NCBI GenBank assembly: GCA_038373885.1
Contig: JAWZYV010018234.1
Coordinates: forward strand, 742,549 to 806,548
Length of the DNA: 64,000 nucleotides
Direction: 5' to 3'
DNA from: Cheiracanthium punctorium
Lineage: Eukaryota; Arthropoda; Arachnida; Araneae; Cheiracanthiidae
A model generated the notes under the pieces. The model saw only the letters and a program-made list of their open reading frames with translations. It searched no databases and was not told the DNA's origin. This document shows, in pieces, positions 35,891 to 47,276 of this stretch; within the stretch, counting starts at the first letter, position 1, and the number at the start of each line of letters is the position of its first letter. A program made the position numbers and the translations under genes.

Positions 35891-36847
35891 CCTTTTCTTT
35901 TCTTTATTTTGGATCAAAAGTATTTTTACAAATCTTGCATGCTCTATGTCAAATGTTTACTTTATAACAACTTCACAAATACACTCTTGTTGCGGTTGAT
36001 TTTTAAGTCAAAAATTTGAAAACAACGTATTAAGCATTCGACTATATACTATTTGACTAGTTCTCTGAGTATTCATTTTTTTCCCTTTTCCGCTTTTTAC
36101 ATAAAACTACTTCATCTTGCAATCTTTCCACTATAAGCATTTCCATAATTGAAAACAACTTTTCACAGCTTTTCTATACTTTAAGGCTTATCTGATACTA
36201 ACACGTTAAGGCTTATCTGATGTCTTTAAATGGATTTATTCAAATAAGTTATATAATTGAATAATTCGAAACACTTACGATTTAAATGGTGATGATCATG
36301 AAAGGAAAATACGTGGCTAGAAATGAATTTAGTGCGCAACTTTGAGCTTTCCAAGAGCAGATTGTTAACAACAAATACCAGAACTTTTCTGAAAGATATT
36401 AAATATGTTAATTCTTCGTTCGATAATGCTTTGCATTTAATGTTGTTATCGCTCATAAAAGTACATCGTGTGCAATTATTATTCTGCTCATACAAATTCA
36501 TTACAATGATAATTTAACATTTAAATTGCTATTAAAATAAGCGCAAAAGTTAAGATGTGAGCATTTTTAAAAATGAACAAATCGGACGACGCCGGGCTGC
36601 TGGCAGAAATGACATTGCAAATGTAAAAGAACACCTTTCAGAAAAAGGGACAAGATCTATTATACCTCGAGGTGATGAAAGAGGCTGAATTTGATTAACA
36701 GATCCAAGAATGATAAGCATAAAATCAACGTCTCAGAAAAGTTATTCGACATGATGTGGGATCAAAAACCCGAACTGAACAACCGGAGACTTCAGCCAAT
36801 CGGCAAGTGGGGCATACAATTACCGTAACCCCAGTGCAGAAATAACG
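35891..36847. other. No supported gene
   Basis: Overlapping opposite-strand frames at 36226-36517 are mutual shadows without motifs. A sequence of moderate GC at 36585-36845 could be eroded transposase, but I cannot align it convincingly. Confidence 0.4.
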
Positions 36848-36998
36848 TTGAACTTATAGGGACTTAGACCGGAAATAGGTATATCCCTATAAGTTCAATC
36901 TAAGCATTATTAATACTAATAATGCTTAGATTGAACTGAACGCAAAAAAATCATGTGACCTCTGAACTCCGTACAGAGGTCACATGATTTTTTGCGTT
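36848..36998. repeat. Cluster of three near-perfect hairpins in 151 bases
   Basis: Hairpin 1 has perfect 15-base arms (36848-36862 with 36884-36898). Hairpin 2 has perfect 21-base arms (36892-36912 with 36917-36937) around the 4-base loop ATAC and overlaps the end of hairpin 1. Hairpin 3 has 24-25-base arms (36939-36963 with 36975-36998) with one A-run indel around an 11-base loop. The arms of hairpins 1 and 2 share AGTTCAA, so alternative pairings exist. No gene or mobile-element tips are obvious around it. Confidence 0.9.
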
Positions 36999-37104
36999 GC
37001 CCAGTGGTTACGCTTCATAGTGTTCCTTTCGCCTGTGAAGAGCTGTCACCGAGTAATAGTCTTTTACCACTAACAGATTCTGTAAAACGCGCGCGTTGTT
37101 TAAC

Positions 37105-37225
37105 CCTCTGGCTACTCATGCTCATCCCGCGATTCCCACACGGGCAACTCAAACGTAGCAAAATTTGCTCATCCCGCGATTTGCGCGGGCAGGTGTTTTT
37201 CTTCCTTTATTGAGGAGAGCATCCC
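37105..37225. repeat. Short GC-rich direct repeats, CATCCCGCG
   Basis: CATCCCGCGATT occurs twice (about 37123 and 37171) and CATCCCGCGTTTT once (about 37210). The second copy forms a CCCGCG / CGCGGG hairpin. It stands out by composition. A 73-codon frame across it (36992-37213) is not convincing. Confidence 0.5.
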
Positions 37226-39139
37226 GCGTTTTCACCATTTAACTAGTGAAATAAATTAGATACAGTGTTAGATGTTTAATTTAGGTTTTGACCAACAGAT
37301 GTCGTTATTCGTCGACTAGATTGCGGCATTTTAAGGTAGTACTAGGTATTTAAGCTCTAACTTCACTTGATTGCCACCTTTTCTAATCAGAAATGGCTGC
37401 TAGAAATCGTTCAGCAATTGAAGTACCGATAACATTATTTTGTAGAAAAGACGACTAAATGTTCATTTTTGAATAGTAAAAAATGTTTAACGCCGAGGAA
37501 TGCAAGGGGGGGGGCGTCATCGTAAGTTATCCTTTGTTTGGGAGGCGCAATGTTAAAAGATTGGGAACCGCTTTATTAGTACATGCATTTTAAGAACAAG
37601 TCTGGTGAAAATTTCTACATTTATATAAAAATTAGTATTTCTGCATAATGAAAACTTTATAGTTTAAGCTTTTACAATTTTAATTTTGTCTGTTAAATTT
37701 GTAAAATTTTTAGCGGCATGCATGCATTCAAGTGAAAGCACTGGTATTAACTAAAATAACTAAATTCTTTCAGAAACAGAGAAAAAAATTACTGGTTCAG
37801 TTGATAAAAATTCCCAAATACAGAACTGAAAAAAAAAAACTAAGAAACTAAATATACATACACAACGTGTTAAGTATTTTTTTAGATATTTATCTGTTGA
37901 AAGTTCTTATAAAAATTTTATTAGAAATTATTTCAGACTCACAAAGTCGTACATACATATTTACGAGACTGCAGGTGCACTTTTTCTTTAAATATCTGAA
38001 TTTGAGAAAGCCTCTCAAAAAATTCAGCTTATTTTTTATAAGAAGATTCTATAACACATTTGATAAGATGCAGTAGATGGACTGTATGCGATGAGTTTCT
38101 TATAAGACATGCATACAAGAAAATGTATTTGTGAAGCTTTTGTATTTAGTTTTTGAAAGCCTGAATTTCAGAATTTGTTTATGCATGCAACAAAATGGAG
38201 AATGTTCAAAAGAAAGATCTATTTATTTTTACTCTTACTGAAAGTAAAAAGATTTATACAATTTTTTGTGTGTGAAATCATTATGCAAAGCAGAAACAAA
38301 ACAAAAATATTTAGAAATCTAATTATTTAGTTTGAAAACTAAGATCTCCGAAAGAAAAATTGCTTTGTAAAAAACTCAAGATTTTTTACTTATATGAATA
38401 AACACTTTCCCAGATAAAATCAATATTTGTTCTTCTCATAATGAAATATGATAACGATTTGCTTTCGAACCTACTTCAATTCAAAATCCACACAGGTGTT
38501 GTGGCAAAAAGCAGATCTTGGGTCTGGGCTTGATTTACGGCTTGAGCATCTGTGATGTTTTTGCTAAGGGTATCCATAAATTCTCAATTTAAAACATAAT
38601 AATAATAAATATCGCCTGAAAACATTTATGAAACAATTTGATAAATTTAATAAGCTTCTCAAAAGAGCTAGAAGTTTATTTTGTTTTTAATGAGATTTAA
38701 ATTCGTTTTTTAAGAGGTAAGAATTTTCTTTATGTTATATTTCAGAAATTATGGACGATACTGAGCAGAGAACATGCATTCAGTTTTGTTTCAGATTTCT
38801 GCTATAAACACACTTTAAATATTGCTGAAAGGTTTTAAAACTACTATTTATCGGAAACAACAGTTTTTAAAAGTCTCTTGAAAGGTAAAGCTTAATCGAA
38901 AGCTATTGAGGTAGAGTGGGAGTGGTAGATGAATTTATACATTTAGAACAACGTTTATTGACAGAGCGAAACAGAATATACAATGTACAGTATATGAAGA
39001 AAACACTGGAATAAAAACAAGCAGGGGCAACGAAACAGCAAGTTGCCGTACAGCAAAAGGTAGAAACTTATAAATATCATTGGCATCACAGCGCCATTTA
39101 CCTGACTTGAGCAACTATCTCCAATAAAATCATCGTCAA
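37226..39139. other. AT-rich stretch, no gene seen
   Basis: A G-run (37507-37514) and AT-rich DNA. The frame at 37867-38076 has no motif. Nothing bounded was found. Confidence 0.45.
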
Positions 39140-39500
39140 ATCGTTCAAAAATCCAAGGTGAGTTGTCGACGGTTTTCTTGGACTGTCGTGCTTTTCCATT
39201 TCTTACCTTATGGCCAGACAGTTGATAAAAATTATTATTTGAGTATCACGTGTCTTTTTGTGTGAAGAATTTCCTCAAAACGATCCGAAATGTAGCGAAA
39301 AAGCTCTATGGTTTTGCACCTGGATGATGCGCTTTCTCATAGCGCAATTATTATTACTGAGTTTCTAACTAGGCATTAGAAAATACGGCTAAACAAGCAC
39401 CCTATTCACATGATATGGCACTGTGTGAATTTTTCTTATTTCCACCGTTGAAATCAAGAAGGATAGAACAATTAGGAAGACGTCACAAGTGGGCAGTTTT
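39140..39500 (+). pseudogene. Mariner transposase relic, catalytic region
   Basis: A second mariner-family relic, distinct from that at 16270. Segments in shifting frames read PYGQTVDKNYYLSI (39206 onward; intact family members have EGQTVNxEYYL-like sequence), then HLDDALSHSAIIITEFLTRH (39317 onward; HHDNAPSHTA-like, catalytic Asp retained). PYSHDMALCEFFLFPPLKS follows (39400 onward; PYSPDLAPCDFFLFPKLK-like). The Pro of SPD is now His and the following Cys-Asp is Cys-Glu. At least two frameshifts and several stops make it non-functional. Neither the N-terminal DNA-binding part nor inverted ends could be placed. Confidence 0.85.
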
Positions 39501-42500
39501 GAAGCTATAACCTGGCAATGATTCGTGGCACCCTCTGATTGTGGGTTATGACTTGCTTGTAAAAGCAAGCGCTGCCTTCTTAAAAGTTTAATTTTATCTG
39601 TTGCGACTTGTTAATGATTTGGCGATTGACACGAAGAAACACTATTAGACCAATTAGATGCATTCATTAATGAAGAGGTCTGTCTTTTCATGTGACATTC
39701 GTACGGCATCAACGATAGTCCAACAACTACAAATGATTCCTAGAACGTACCGTACAGTAATCGAGGTGATTAATTTCCTAAATGAACCACCACCACTCAT
39801 TGTGGAATATATATCGGGTTTGTGCCAAAATAATAGCTTCCAAAATGATTTCAAGTTGTCTCAAGAGAAAGTGCGGAGTTTATCTGTTCAAAAATAGTCA
39901 AAAATTATTTAACACTTAAAAAGAAAAAAAAATAGCAGCTTTAGTGGGATAAACAAGGTAGTGAATATTTTTATCACTACAGATATTTCCGATTTTGAGA
40001 TTGCTCTGTTTCCCATCTTTAATTTCTGAAAGAAACAGTTTAAAAATGTTTTTGGTTGGAAATTATGAGAACGTTATCTGAAACAGGCTTTGTGTTCCTC
40101 TATAGTTATTGGATAGGAGAAATTACTCAATAACTTTTGTGATTACAGCATGGTAGAATGAGTTTGGAAAGCAATGCTCCCCTATGAAAAATAGACATGG
40201 TTTGAAATCTGTTTTATTATCTTATTTGAAGTGTTGGTCTGCACTAAGGAAATGTAGAAGACAGGCAGTTTTGTATTAAGTCTATTTCTGTGAAGATATG
40301 CAGTTTATTCTATTGCATTTCAACATATGGACACTCTTGTGTGAACATTGCGTTAATTAACGAATGTTTCATACGGATCTTTTGTATTGATGATAATGGT
40401 TTTTATCTTCTGAGTGGCAGAAACGTAAAATGCCTTTCATTACTTCCACTGTTTATCCCAATAAACCTGTAATTTTAATTAATTAAAATGTATACCTACC
40501 ATAAACACTTTTCAGTTTTATATAAAAATTAAAACAGCGTATAAATCTAATCTTCATTGATCACAATTGAATTTATTTAAAATTTATCATTTCCCACAGT
40601 TTTTAAAACTTCTTGAAAACAGTAGCAAAGACTTTACAAGACTATGAAACATTCATTATTTTTTCAATACTAGGGGCCAAGGCCCCCAGACTCGCTACGC
40701 TCGCTTTTCGTATGAGGCATTCGGCCCCTAATCAGGCTTATTCGTAAAAAAGACATAATTTCAACAGACAAAACCCGAAAATTGGATCAGATAGAATGTT
40801 ACTGAGCTACACATTGCTTGGTTCTTGCATGTTCATTGGTACATAAAAATTTAAACTTCACACTACAGTAGACCCCCTCCCCCTCATAACACGGAAGATA
40901 TTTTGTTATGGGAATCCGTGTTGTACGGGTCCTGAGCTATACTCCACCTGGAGTGCGGACTCCGCTTATAATCGCTGGAAAAATTATTTGCACTCCTCAG
41001 AAACAGAATGATATTTAATATTGCCATTCAAAAGTTATATTAATTAGGAGCTAAAGCGTAATAAATTAGAACATATGCTTCGGCTGTATTTTTAATAATG
41101 TAAAACCTATTGGACACCTTGCGAATTTGCCACCCATGGCGATTTTTCATTATTTGGCGACTTGCGTACATGTAAATTTAATAAAAGGTACGGAACAGAT
41201 AGAATAGCCTGCCACCAATGGCGACTTTTTATTATTTGGCGATTTACACGTGCTCACAACCTATATTTACTGTTCATTTAAGGTTACCGGAAAACCGTTA
41301 TCTATATTTTCATTTACATAATCGTTTGCAGATTGGCGTACTTAACACCGCGAATTATACCATCTCGTCGCGCTAGCAAATATCCAAAGTGTACTATAAC
41401 TGCTATAATGGCATAGTTAACGCCGCCAAATATTTCTACTGGTAGCAAATAATCCAGCTGGACGAGAACCGGTTTTAAAATAATCTGCATTTTAATTATT
41501 TTTCATTTTCAAGATATTAGTTATTCTGTTTTGGAAAAACGGATAATCGCTAATTCTAAACTTCTGTTGTCTAAGCGAACTTACTATTTGAAAATTGTCA
41601 ACTTTGTGTAACACATTTTGAGTTATTTATTTCATATAGTTTTTATTTTGGCGTAAAATGGGCGTAATTCTAACTCATGTTTGTAAATTTCACGCGATTC
41701 TAGATACTTGGAAACGCTTTGTTGCAAACGAATGAATGATTTTATGCCAAATCTGGCAACCATTTGGTTTATTTTTTCAGTTTTTTATTAATATCTTCAA
41801 AATATTTCGATTTTCGAAATTTAAATCAGCTTAGCAGGTTCCTCGGCATTTTTCGAATCTGTGGGTACCTTAGTGGAAACTCAAATCCCTACGGTTTAGG
41901 AGGAGATAGGTCCATAAGCTTTGACAGCGCCAGCGGCCTTTACTTTTTCTTAGAATAGAGAGATAACTATTCTTCCATTTATTCGTAAACTAATCGTACT
42001 CACCGTAGCGAATTTATTTTTCTTTGCGTAGTTTTATCCTCAGCTTTGAATATCTCGAATAGTATTCAAACCCTATTGCTGTGAACAATGTTGAACTCCG
42101 AAACGGGAATCTCTTCCGCTGCGTCTTCGTCCTTACTGTTTGCGCATACCACTGCCTAACTTAAAATACACTGAAAACAGCATGCCATTTTTGCATATTT
42201 TCGCTCAGGTTAATTTTATCGAATAATTTTATAGCAAATTCTTTTACCAATCTTACAAAGGCTTTTACAGAGAAAGCACATATTTCGTGAAGAAAATTTT
42301 ATGTAGCCTTATCAAATTCTCAAGAGCATTTTTCCGGCGGATTCCTTGTTGGAAATTTCTCAAAATCTCATTCTATTTTTAGAGAGTGGAATTTCGGACC
42401 ATAAGTGATAAAATAAATCAGGTCGAAAAGTGTTATTTGTGCTGCTGCCTTCTACAAGATAAGAATCTTATTCAGTACTATAGCAGCTGTGTAAATTGAG

Positions 42501-44857
42501 CGGAGGTACAGCATTCTTCCTAGAATTTATTAAAGCCGATATGTGGTTGCAAGACATCTTACAAGAGAAAATAATTCCTGGAATATTTGTTTCTTAGTTT
42601 ATGACTGTACTATAACTTTTTTACATTGCTCTGTCCGTTACGTATTTAACAAAGTATAACGTACATTTATACTGTATAAGCACGAAAAAAGTATAAAAAT
42701 ACAGGAACTTTAAGATTGTAGCACTACCAGTCAATACAACTCTGAAATTAGACATTTTGTAAGTAATTGAATTTCTACCACGTGCTGCTGAACATGTTTT
42801 TGTTTATTAGTTTCTCCATGGGGCAACTTAGCGATTAGTCAACCAAAATAAGTTTATGTAAAAAACACTTATGAGTAAAATAAATTTCACGTACTCTTGA
42901 AGAGAGAAACACTAAGGTGTTCTTTTCTATCTCTTAGAGCACACCATAAAAGAAAATACAGATGTGATACCGATTAAGTGAGGAAATCAGTTATTCTCGA
43001 AATTATTTAGCTTATTTTCAGACTAACAGGGGTAATCAGTAAAATAGTAGAAAATTGTTCCATTTCTCAAAAAACCAGGTAATCTGCACAGCACCTAGAT
43101 AATCTGCACATTACCAACAAGGTACTCGTTAAAGTCCGAGAAAGGTCTTTGCTTTTTATATTGTAATAAAAAAATTGGTACATAAAGGGTAAATAAAACT
43201 ATAGGAATGCTCTTATGGTATTTTAAAGTAACTATAAATATTAAGAACACAATTTTTAATTTTAATTTTCTGTAATGAAATTCTTTAACACGCTTAAATT
43301 TCATGAAAACCCATTAATATATATTGCTACTGAAACAAAGATTAACAGACAAGGAAACCCAAATCAAAGATCATTAAAATCATCATGCTAAGTATTGATA
43401 AAATTCGTTTAAATAAATAAGGTTGGCAGTAACTATTTAAAAGGAAAATCTCGTTTGAAATAGTTACTGGCCGCTTGCAGTAATGCATAAGAAAGGCTAC
43501 ATATATTAAGGTAATATTAAGGATACTTTGGAATTGATTTGCAGGATAAGGTAAAAGAAATATGAATGGTATGCTCCCGCTTTTCGATAGAAAAATTCTA
43601 TTGTTACTAATTTCAATAATTTATCACAAGTTATTTTGTTAAAAGCACTGAATCTCGCATCCACAATTATGAAAGATATACGTAAATGATATGAAAATGA
43701 GGTACCGAACATCCTTTATGGGAATCAATTCATCAAACATCATTAAAAATATATGCTTGATTTTGTTCTGCTTGGAATACAATAATGCCATCAAAACTTC
43801 TTGTCACAAATAAGTACTTCCTATATACTGTATTTACATTAAAAATTTATGAATGTTTCCTGTAAAAAAAGCAATAAATGCAACACTCACTATTTTCAAT
43901 ACTAAACATGCTACACTAAATGCCAGTAGCATTTATAAAATTCGGCAGAAGACAAAGGTATTGAACTTATAAATGTTTTTCAACAATTAGAAATTGCTTA
44001 AATGACACTTGCAAATCCATTGGAAACACCCTCAGCTTATTCATGAGAATATATTCAAGTATTTTTCAAGTTTGAAAAAAGTAAACTACTTTTGCATTGA
44101 AGCTTTAGAAAGTACTTAATTAAAATAATTTTAAAACTGAAGTTTGCATTATATATAATTTTAAATATTTCATTTTAGTAGTGTAAATAGACAAATTGTT
44201 ATTTAAGCTTGGTGCGAGAATTGCTGACGATCCTTCCACCAGAAAACAGCTGTGCAAAATGTAAACGATACCAGAAAAGCAATGCTCAAACTTTTTAGTT
44301 TATTTAAGTCTAAATGGAATTAAAACAATTTAATTTATTCATATTTCTCTTAAATCAAAATGAATTATGAAATTATAAATTAATTTGGAGTTTGAATTAA
44401 TAATTAAATAACAATGTTGATTCAATAAAGATGGACTTAGCTAAAAAAATATGCGCAAATTTTACGTAAAGTAATTATATTCTTTGAGGTTATTTCTTAT
44501 TGCACCAAGTTTAATGGAATTATTTGGATTATATTTTTCAATTTACTTTTATTTTAAGAAAATAAGAGTAAATTGTACAAGTTAAATATATGTTTTTTGC
44601 GAATATGTGATCGAATATGTGCACTTTCAACATTTTCTAACAATGTTGAAAAGCATTTAGAATTTCAGTTTGTCAATTCGTCTGTGATGCAGCGGATGTA
44701 AATGTTCGTCGATCGCCACAAAATATATTTGTATGTAAAATAAATGTCATGGATTAAGCTCTAAGGGCGATGGATAAAATAAATGTTTTAGCTTTAAAAA
44801 AATTGACATATTCTTGTAAATATAGTTAATTATAATGCTATCAGCCGTAATGTAGTA
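39501..44857. other. Long stretch without a supported gene
   Basis: Mostly AT-rich. Opposite-strand frames at 39654-39897 shadow each other. Small structures include TAGGGGCC / GGCCCCTA ends around 40673-40730, the direct repeat at 41129-41256, and a hairpin (CAGTAACTATTTAAA / TTTGAAATAGTTACTG) at about 43427-43470. No RNA gene or complete element was recognised. Confidence 0.4.
41129..41256. repeat. Two tandem-like copies of a ~45-base unit
   Basis: TGCCACCxATGGCGAxTTTT followed by ATTATTTGGCGA occurs near 41129 and again near 41210, 81 bases apart. A related TTGGCGTAC word occurs at about 41333. The flanks do not match, so this is a short duplicated motif rather than a long array. Confidence 0.6.
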
Positions 44858-44983
44858 CGGTCCAATTCTCGTTTTTACGAACGCGTAGGGACCACTCAAA
44901 TTGTTCATAAAATCGAGTTGTTAATTAATATATGGGTGTGTATTTGGAACTACTCGCTAGTTCTTAAAAGGGAGCGTCGACTG
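44858..44983. mobile_element. 126-bp pogo/Tigger-like MITE
   Basis: The left end CGGTCCAATTCTCGTTTTTA and the reverse complement of the right end CAGTCGACGCTCCCTTTTAA show gapped similarity with a shared GAAC word. TA flanks both sides (44856-44857, 44984-44985). It resembles the MITE at 19972 in layout. The left tip is eroded, so boundaries are tentative. Confidence 0.45.
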
Positions 44984-46822
44984 TAATATATACGTACATT
45001 TTTATTAAAACGAAAGCTGAAATCTAAAAATTGCTTTATTTCCATTTACCTAGTTATATAAATTTATTTGATTAGTCGAATTTTCGATAGTTTGAAGTAG
45101 GCTCGATCTCCTCTACTTCCAGTTATCGAGACTTTTCTGTATTGCAGTTTAAAGAAGACGTCATGCGAAAACGCTTTTTGCCGACCGTTCACTTCTGGGA
45201 ACAAGGAACGAGTGTAGCATAACTTAGACATCATAGACACTGAAGCACTGATTAATAGGCAACCATTTTCTTCAATGATAAGCCTCGGTGCAGCTTAATC
45301 ACTGTTCCTCGACATATTTTCAAATTAAGAGATGGAAAATCCGTTACCTGCAATCCAAAGCATTCTGAAACGTCTTGGTCCTCTCTACCCCTCTTTCAAA
45401 TATTGCTAGATATTTTTGGAGCACCCTGTATATTTCCCTATGATTGGGTAATAGTTCCATTGATTCAGATATACGCCATTAGAGAATGTAAGATGTCCAG
45501 AACGCATGGTAGATATTTTTTTCATTTTAAGATACCCGAAAATGTGAATAGCCACTATTTACTGTAAACAAATAAAACGGTTTTGTAAAATAAAGTAGTC
45601 TTATCTTATATATAACAATTTTCGAAAGAAAGATTACTTTAAAAAAGTCCATCAAGATCTCTTTAGAGTCGCATTTGTTCGGCTACTTTTCGCTCTCCTA
45701 ATTTGAAGTTTCTAAAGAAGCGAAATGAATCTTGTAAAATGATCGATGGGTCTAGACGTAACTAAAAGGCTTTCAGCTTGAAACTTAAAAATGGACTTAA
45801 ATAAAAATGCATTTGAGAGAGAAAGCGAGAGTATTACGATGACGAAACAAGATACTGTACAAAGACAGTATTTTGTGATATGTTGGGAATTTTTAAAGGA
45901 AGAGAAAATAGGTTGCAACGTAATGACCTGGAAAATGTCGTCTGCAGGGTAGATTGGTGTTCTTTCTAGCCTAAATTGGTATCAAGTATAGCGTAATCTT
46001 ACGTTAGATGTAGCATTTTATAAGGGGACATATCACAAAATGGTTTATTTCTTACAGTAAGGATGTAACTCCTCCAGTTAAAGCTAAAACTTAAATTTTA
46101 CCTTGAGAAGTGAATTTTTATAATTTAATACAGAAGACAAAATGCATTGAAAATGAAGAAGGTTTTTTAGACATTCGAAAGTACTCCTCATTCAAGATAA
46201 TTTTTCTCAACTTGAATTTTATTTCAGACTTTTTATTAGCTTCTTTTGCCACGTCGTTGCAGTTCGAAACTTTTATATGAATTTTAATTGACTTGTTATC
46301 GTCCAATCCAGCTGAAACTTGACATTCAGGGATAACTCGGATGACACTTAGTATTTCTGTCTTTTTTCGATATTTTTAACAGTTTTTTTTTATTATATAA
46401 CGTTTTGTTCCAAAAATCGAATTTTTTTTCGTACATATCAGCTTATTACCACCGACATATTGATCGAATACTTTCGCTTATTGGGTTATTATGTAGTCAT
46501 GACCTACTAATTAAGGAGCTGGACAAGCAATCTCACTTAAATTAGATATAAATTTTCAGCCCAGCTTTGTCCTCTCATTTTAAATTTATGTCAATTTTTC
46601 GGTAAAGAGATTGAAATCAATACTTTTTGATAAAATTTGCAAAAACATTATGTACAAAAGATCACTCGGACTTTAAAGTACCATATTCATTGTTAAGGTT
46701 TTTGGTATAAATGATATTTTTTGAGTCCATTTGCTAGTGTATGGTTTGTTACAATGTTACAATAACTAAGTAGAATTTTCCATTAAAGTAGTAAACATCA
46801 TTAGGCTCATTTTACTGTACCC
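44984..46822. other. No supported gene
   Basis: AT-rich DNA apart from the single element end at 45300-45432. Frames at 45712-45918 and 46118-46306 (minus) are not supported. Confidence 0.45.
45300..45432 (-). mobile_element. Single end related to the 5949-6394 MITE
   Basis: Read on the minus strand from about 45432, CAGGGTGCTCCAAAAATATC is followed by AGGGGTAGAGAGGACCAAGACG and TTCAGAAT. This matches CAGGGTGTTTCGAAACT, AGGGGTAG, CAAGACGGTTCAGAAT at 5949-6020 with the same spacing. No partner end was found nearby. Confidence 0.6.
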
Positions 46823-46927
46823 CTACTTGGTTCGTTTTACAAAGCTCGTTGAGTCTTCTTAAGTATATTTTCCTAAAGCTCGGTTTAATAAACCAAAACC
46901 ACGGAAGTCCATCGGAGTAACGTCTGG
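46823..46927 (-). pseudogene. Tc1/mariner-type transposase relic, C-terminal piece
   Basis: The minus-strand peptide PDVTPMDFRGFGLLNRALGK matches the SPDxxPMDF-type third catalytic block of a mariner-like transposase, followed by a stop and EDSTSFVKRTK. It is colinear with the catalytic block at 49580-49753 on the same strand. Subtracting the intervening hAT (2.2 kb) and SINE (0.2 kb) leaves about 0.4 kb between the two blocks, close to the normal gap. I infer one gene split by later insertions. Confidence 0.7.
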
Positions 46928-47040
46928 TGTTTAATTAAGTTGGGGGTACACTTTTTTATTTTTTCCTCCCAAAAGGATGGCGATGATTTAGACGTATGGC
47001 TAGAGGTTTTTAAAGGTATAGTTTTTTATATATATATTTG

Positions 47041-47242
47041 AATGGGCAGGCACTTGCTCATCAAGCGTTTGCCACAATTAAGGCCCGAATTGCTGGCCAT
47101 TTTACTATGGAGCATCCAATGGGCAGCCAGAGTTACCCTCTATGAAGGAACCGGCAAGTTAGCACCCATGCCCAAGGCGGGATTCGAACCCGGTCCCAAG
47201 GTGTGACAGAATGGTTCTTTAGCCACTACACCACCTGGGAGG
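47041..47242 (-). mobile_element. tRNA-derived SINE with intact promoter boxes
   Basis: The minus-strand head reads CAGGTGGTGTAGTGGCTAAA (A-box region), then GGTTCGAATCC (perfect B box). The body TTCCTTCATAGAGGGTAACT, then ATAGTAAAATGGCCAGCA, is shared with 26640-26832 and 20160-20260. The best-preserved pol III boxes in the window are here. It lies inside the split transposase relic, 34 bases from the hAT element. Confidence 0.85.
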
Positions 47243-47276
47243 CTTAAAGGTATGACTATTGGACATGAATTTTTTC

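Noticed and set aside
47140..47242. A functional tRNA gene
   Set aside because: A and B boxes are present, but the cloverleaf is not completed and the sequence runs into a SINE body shared with two other loci.
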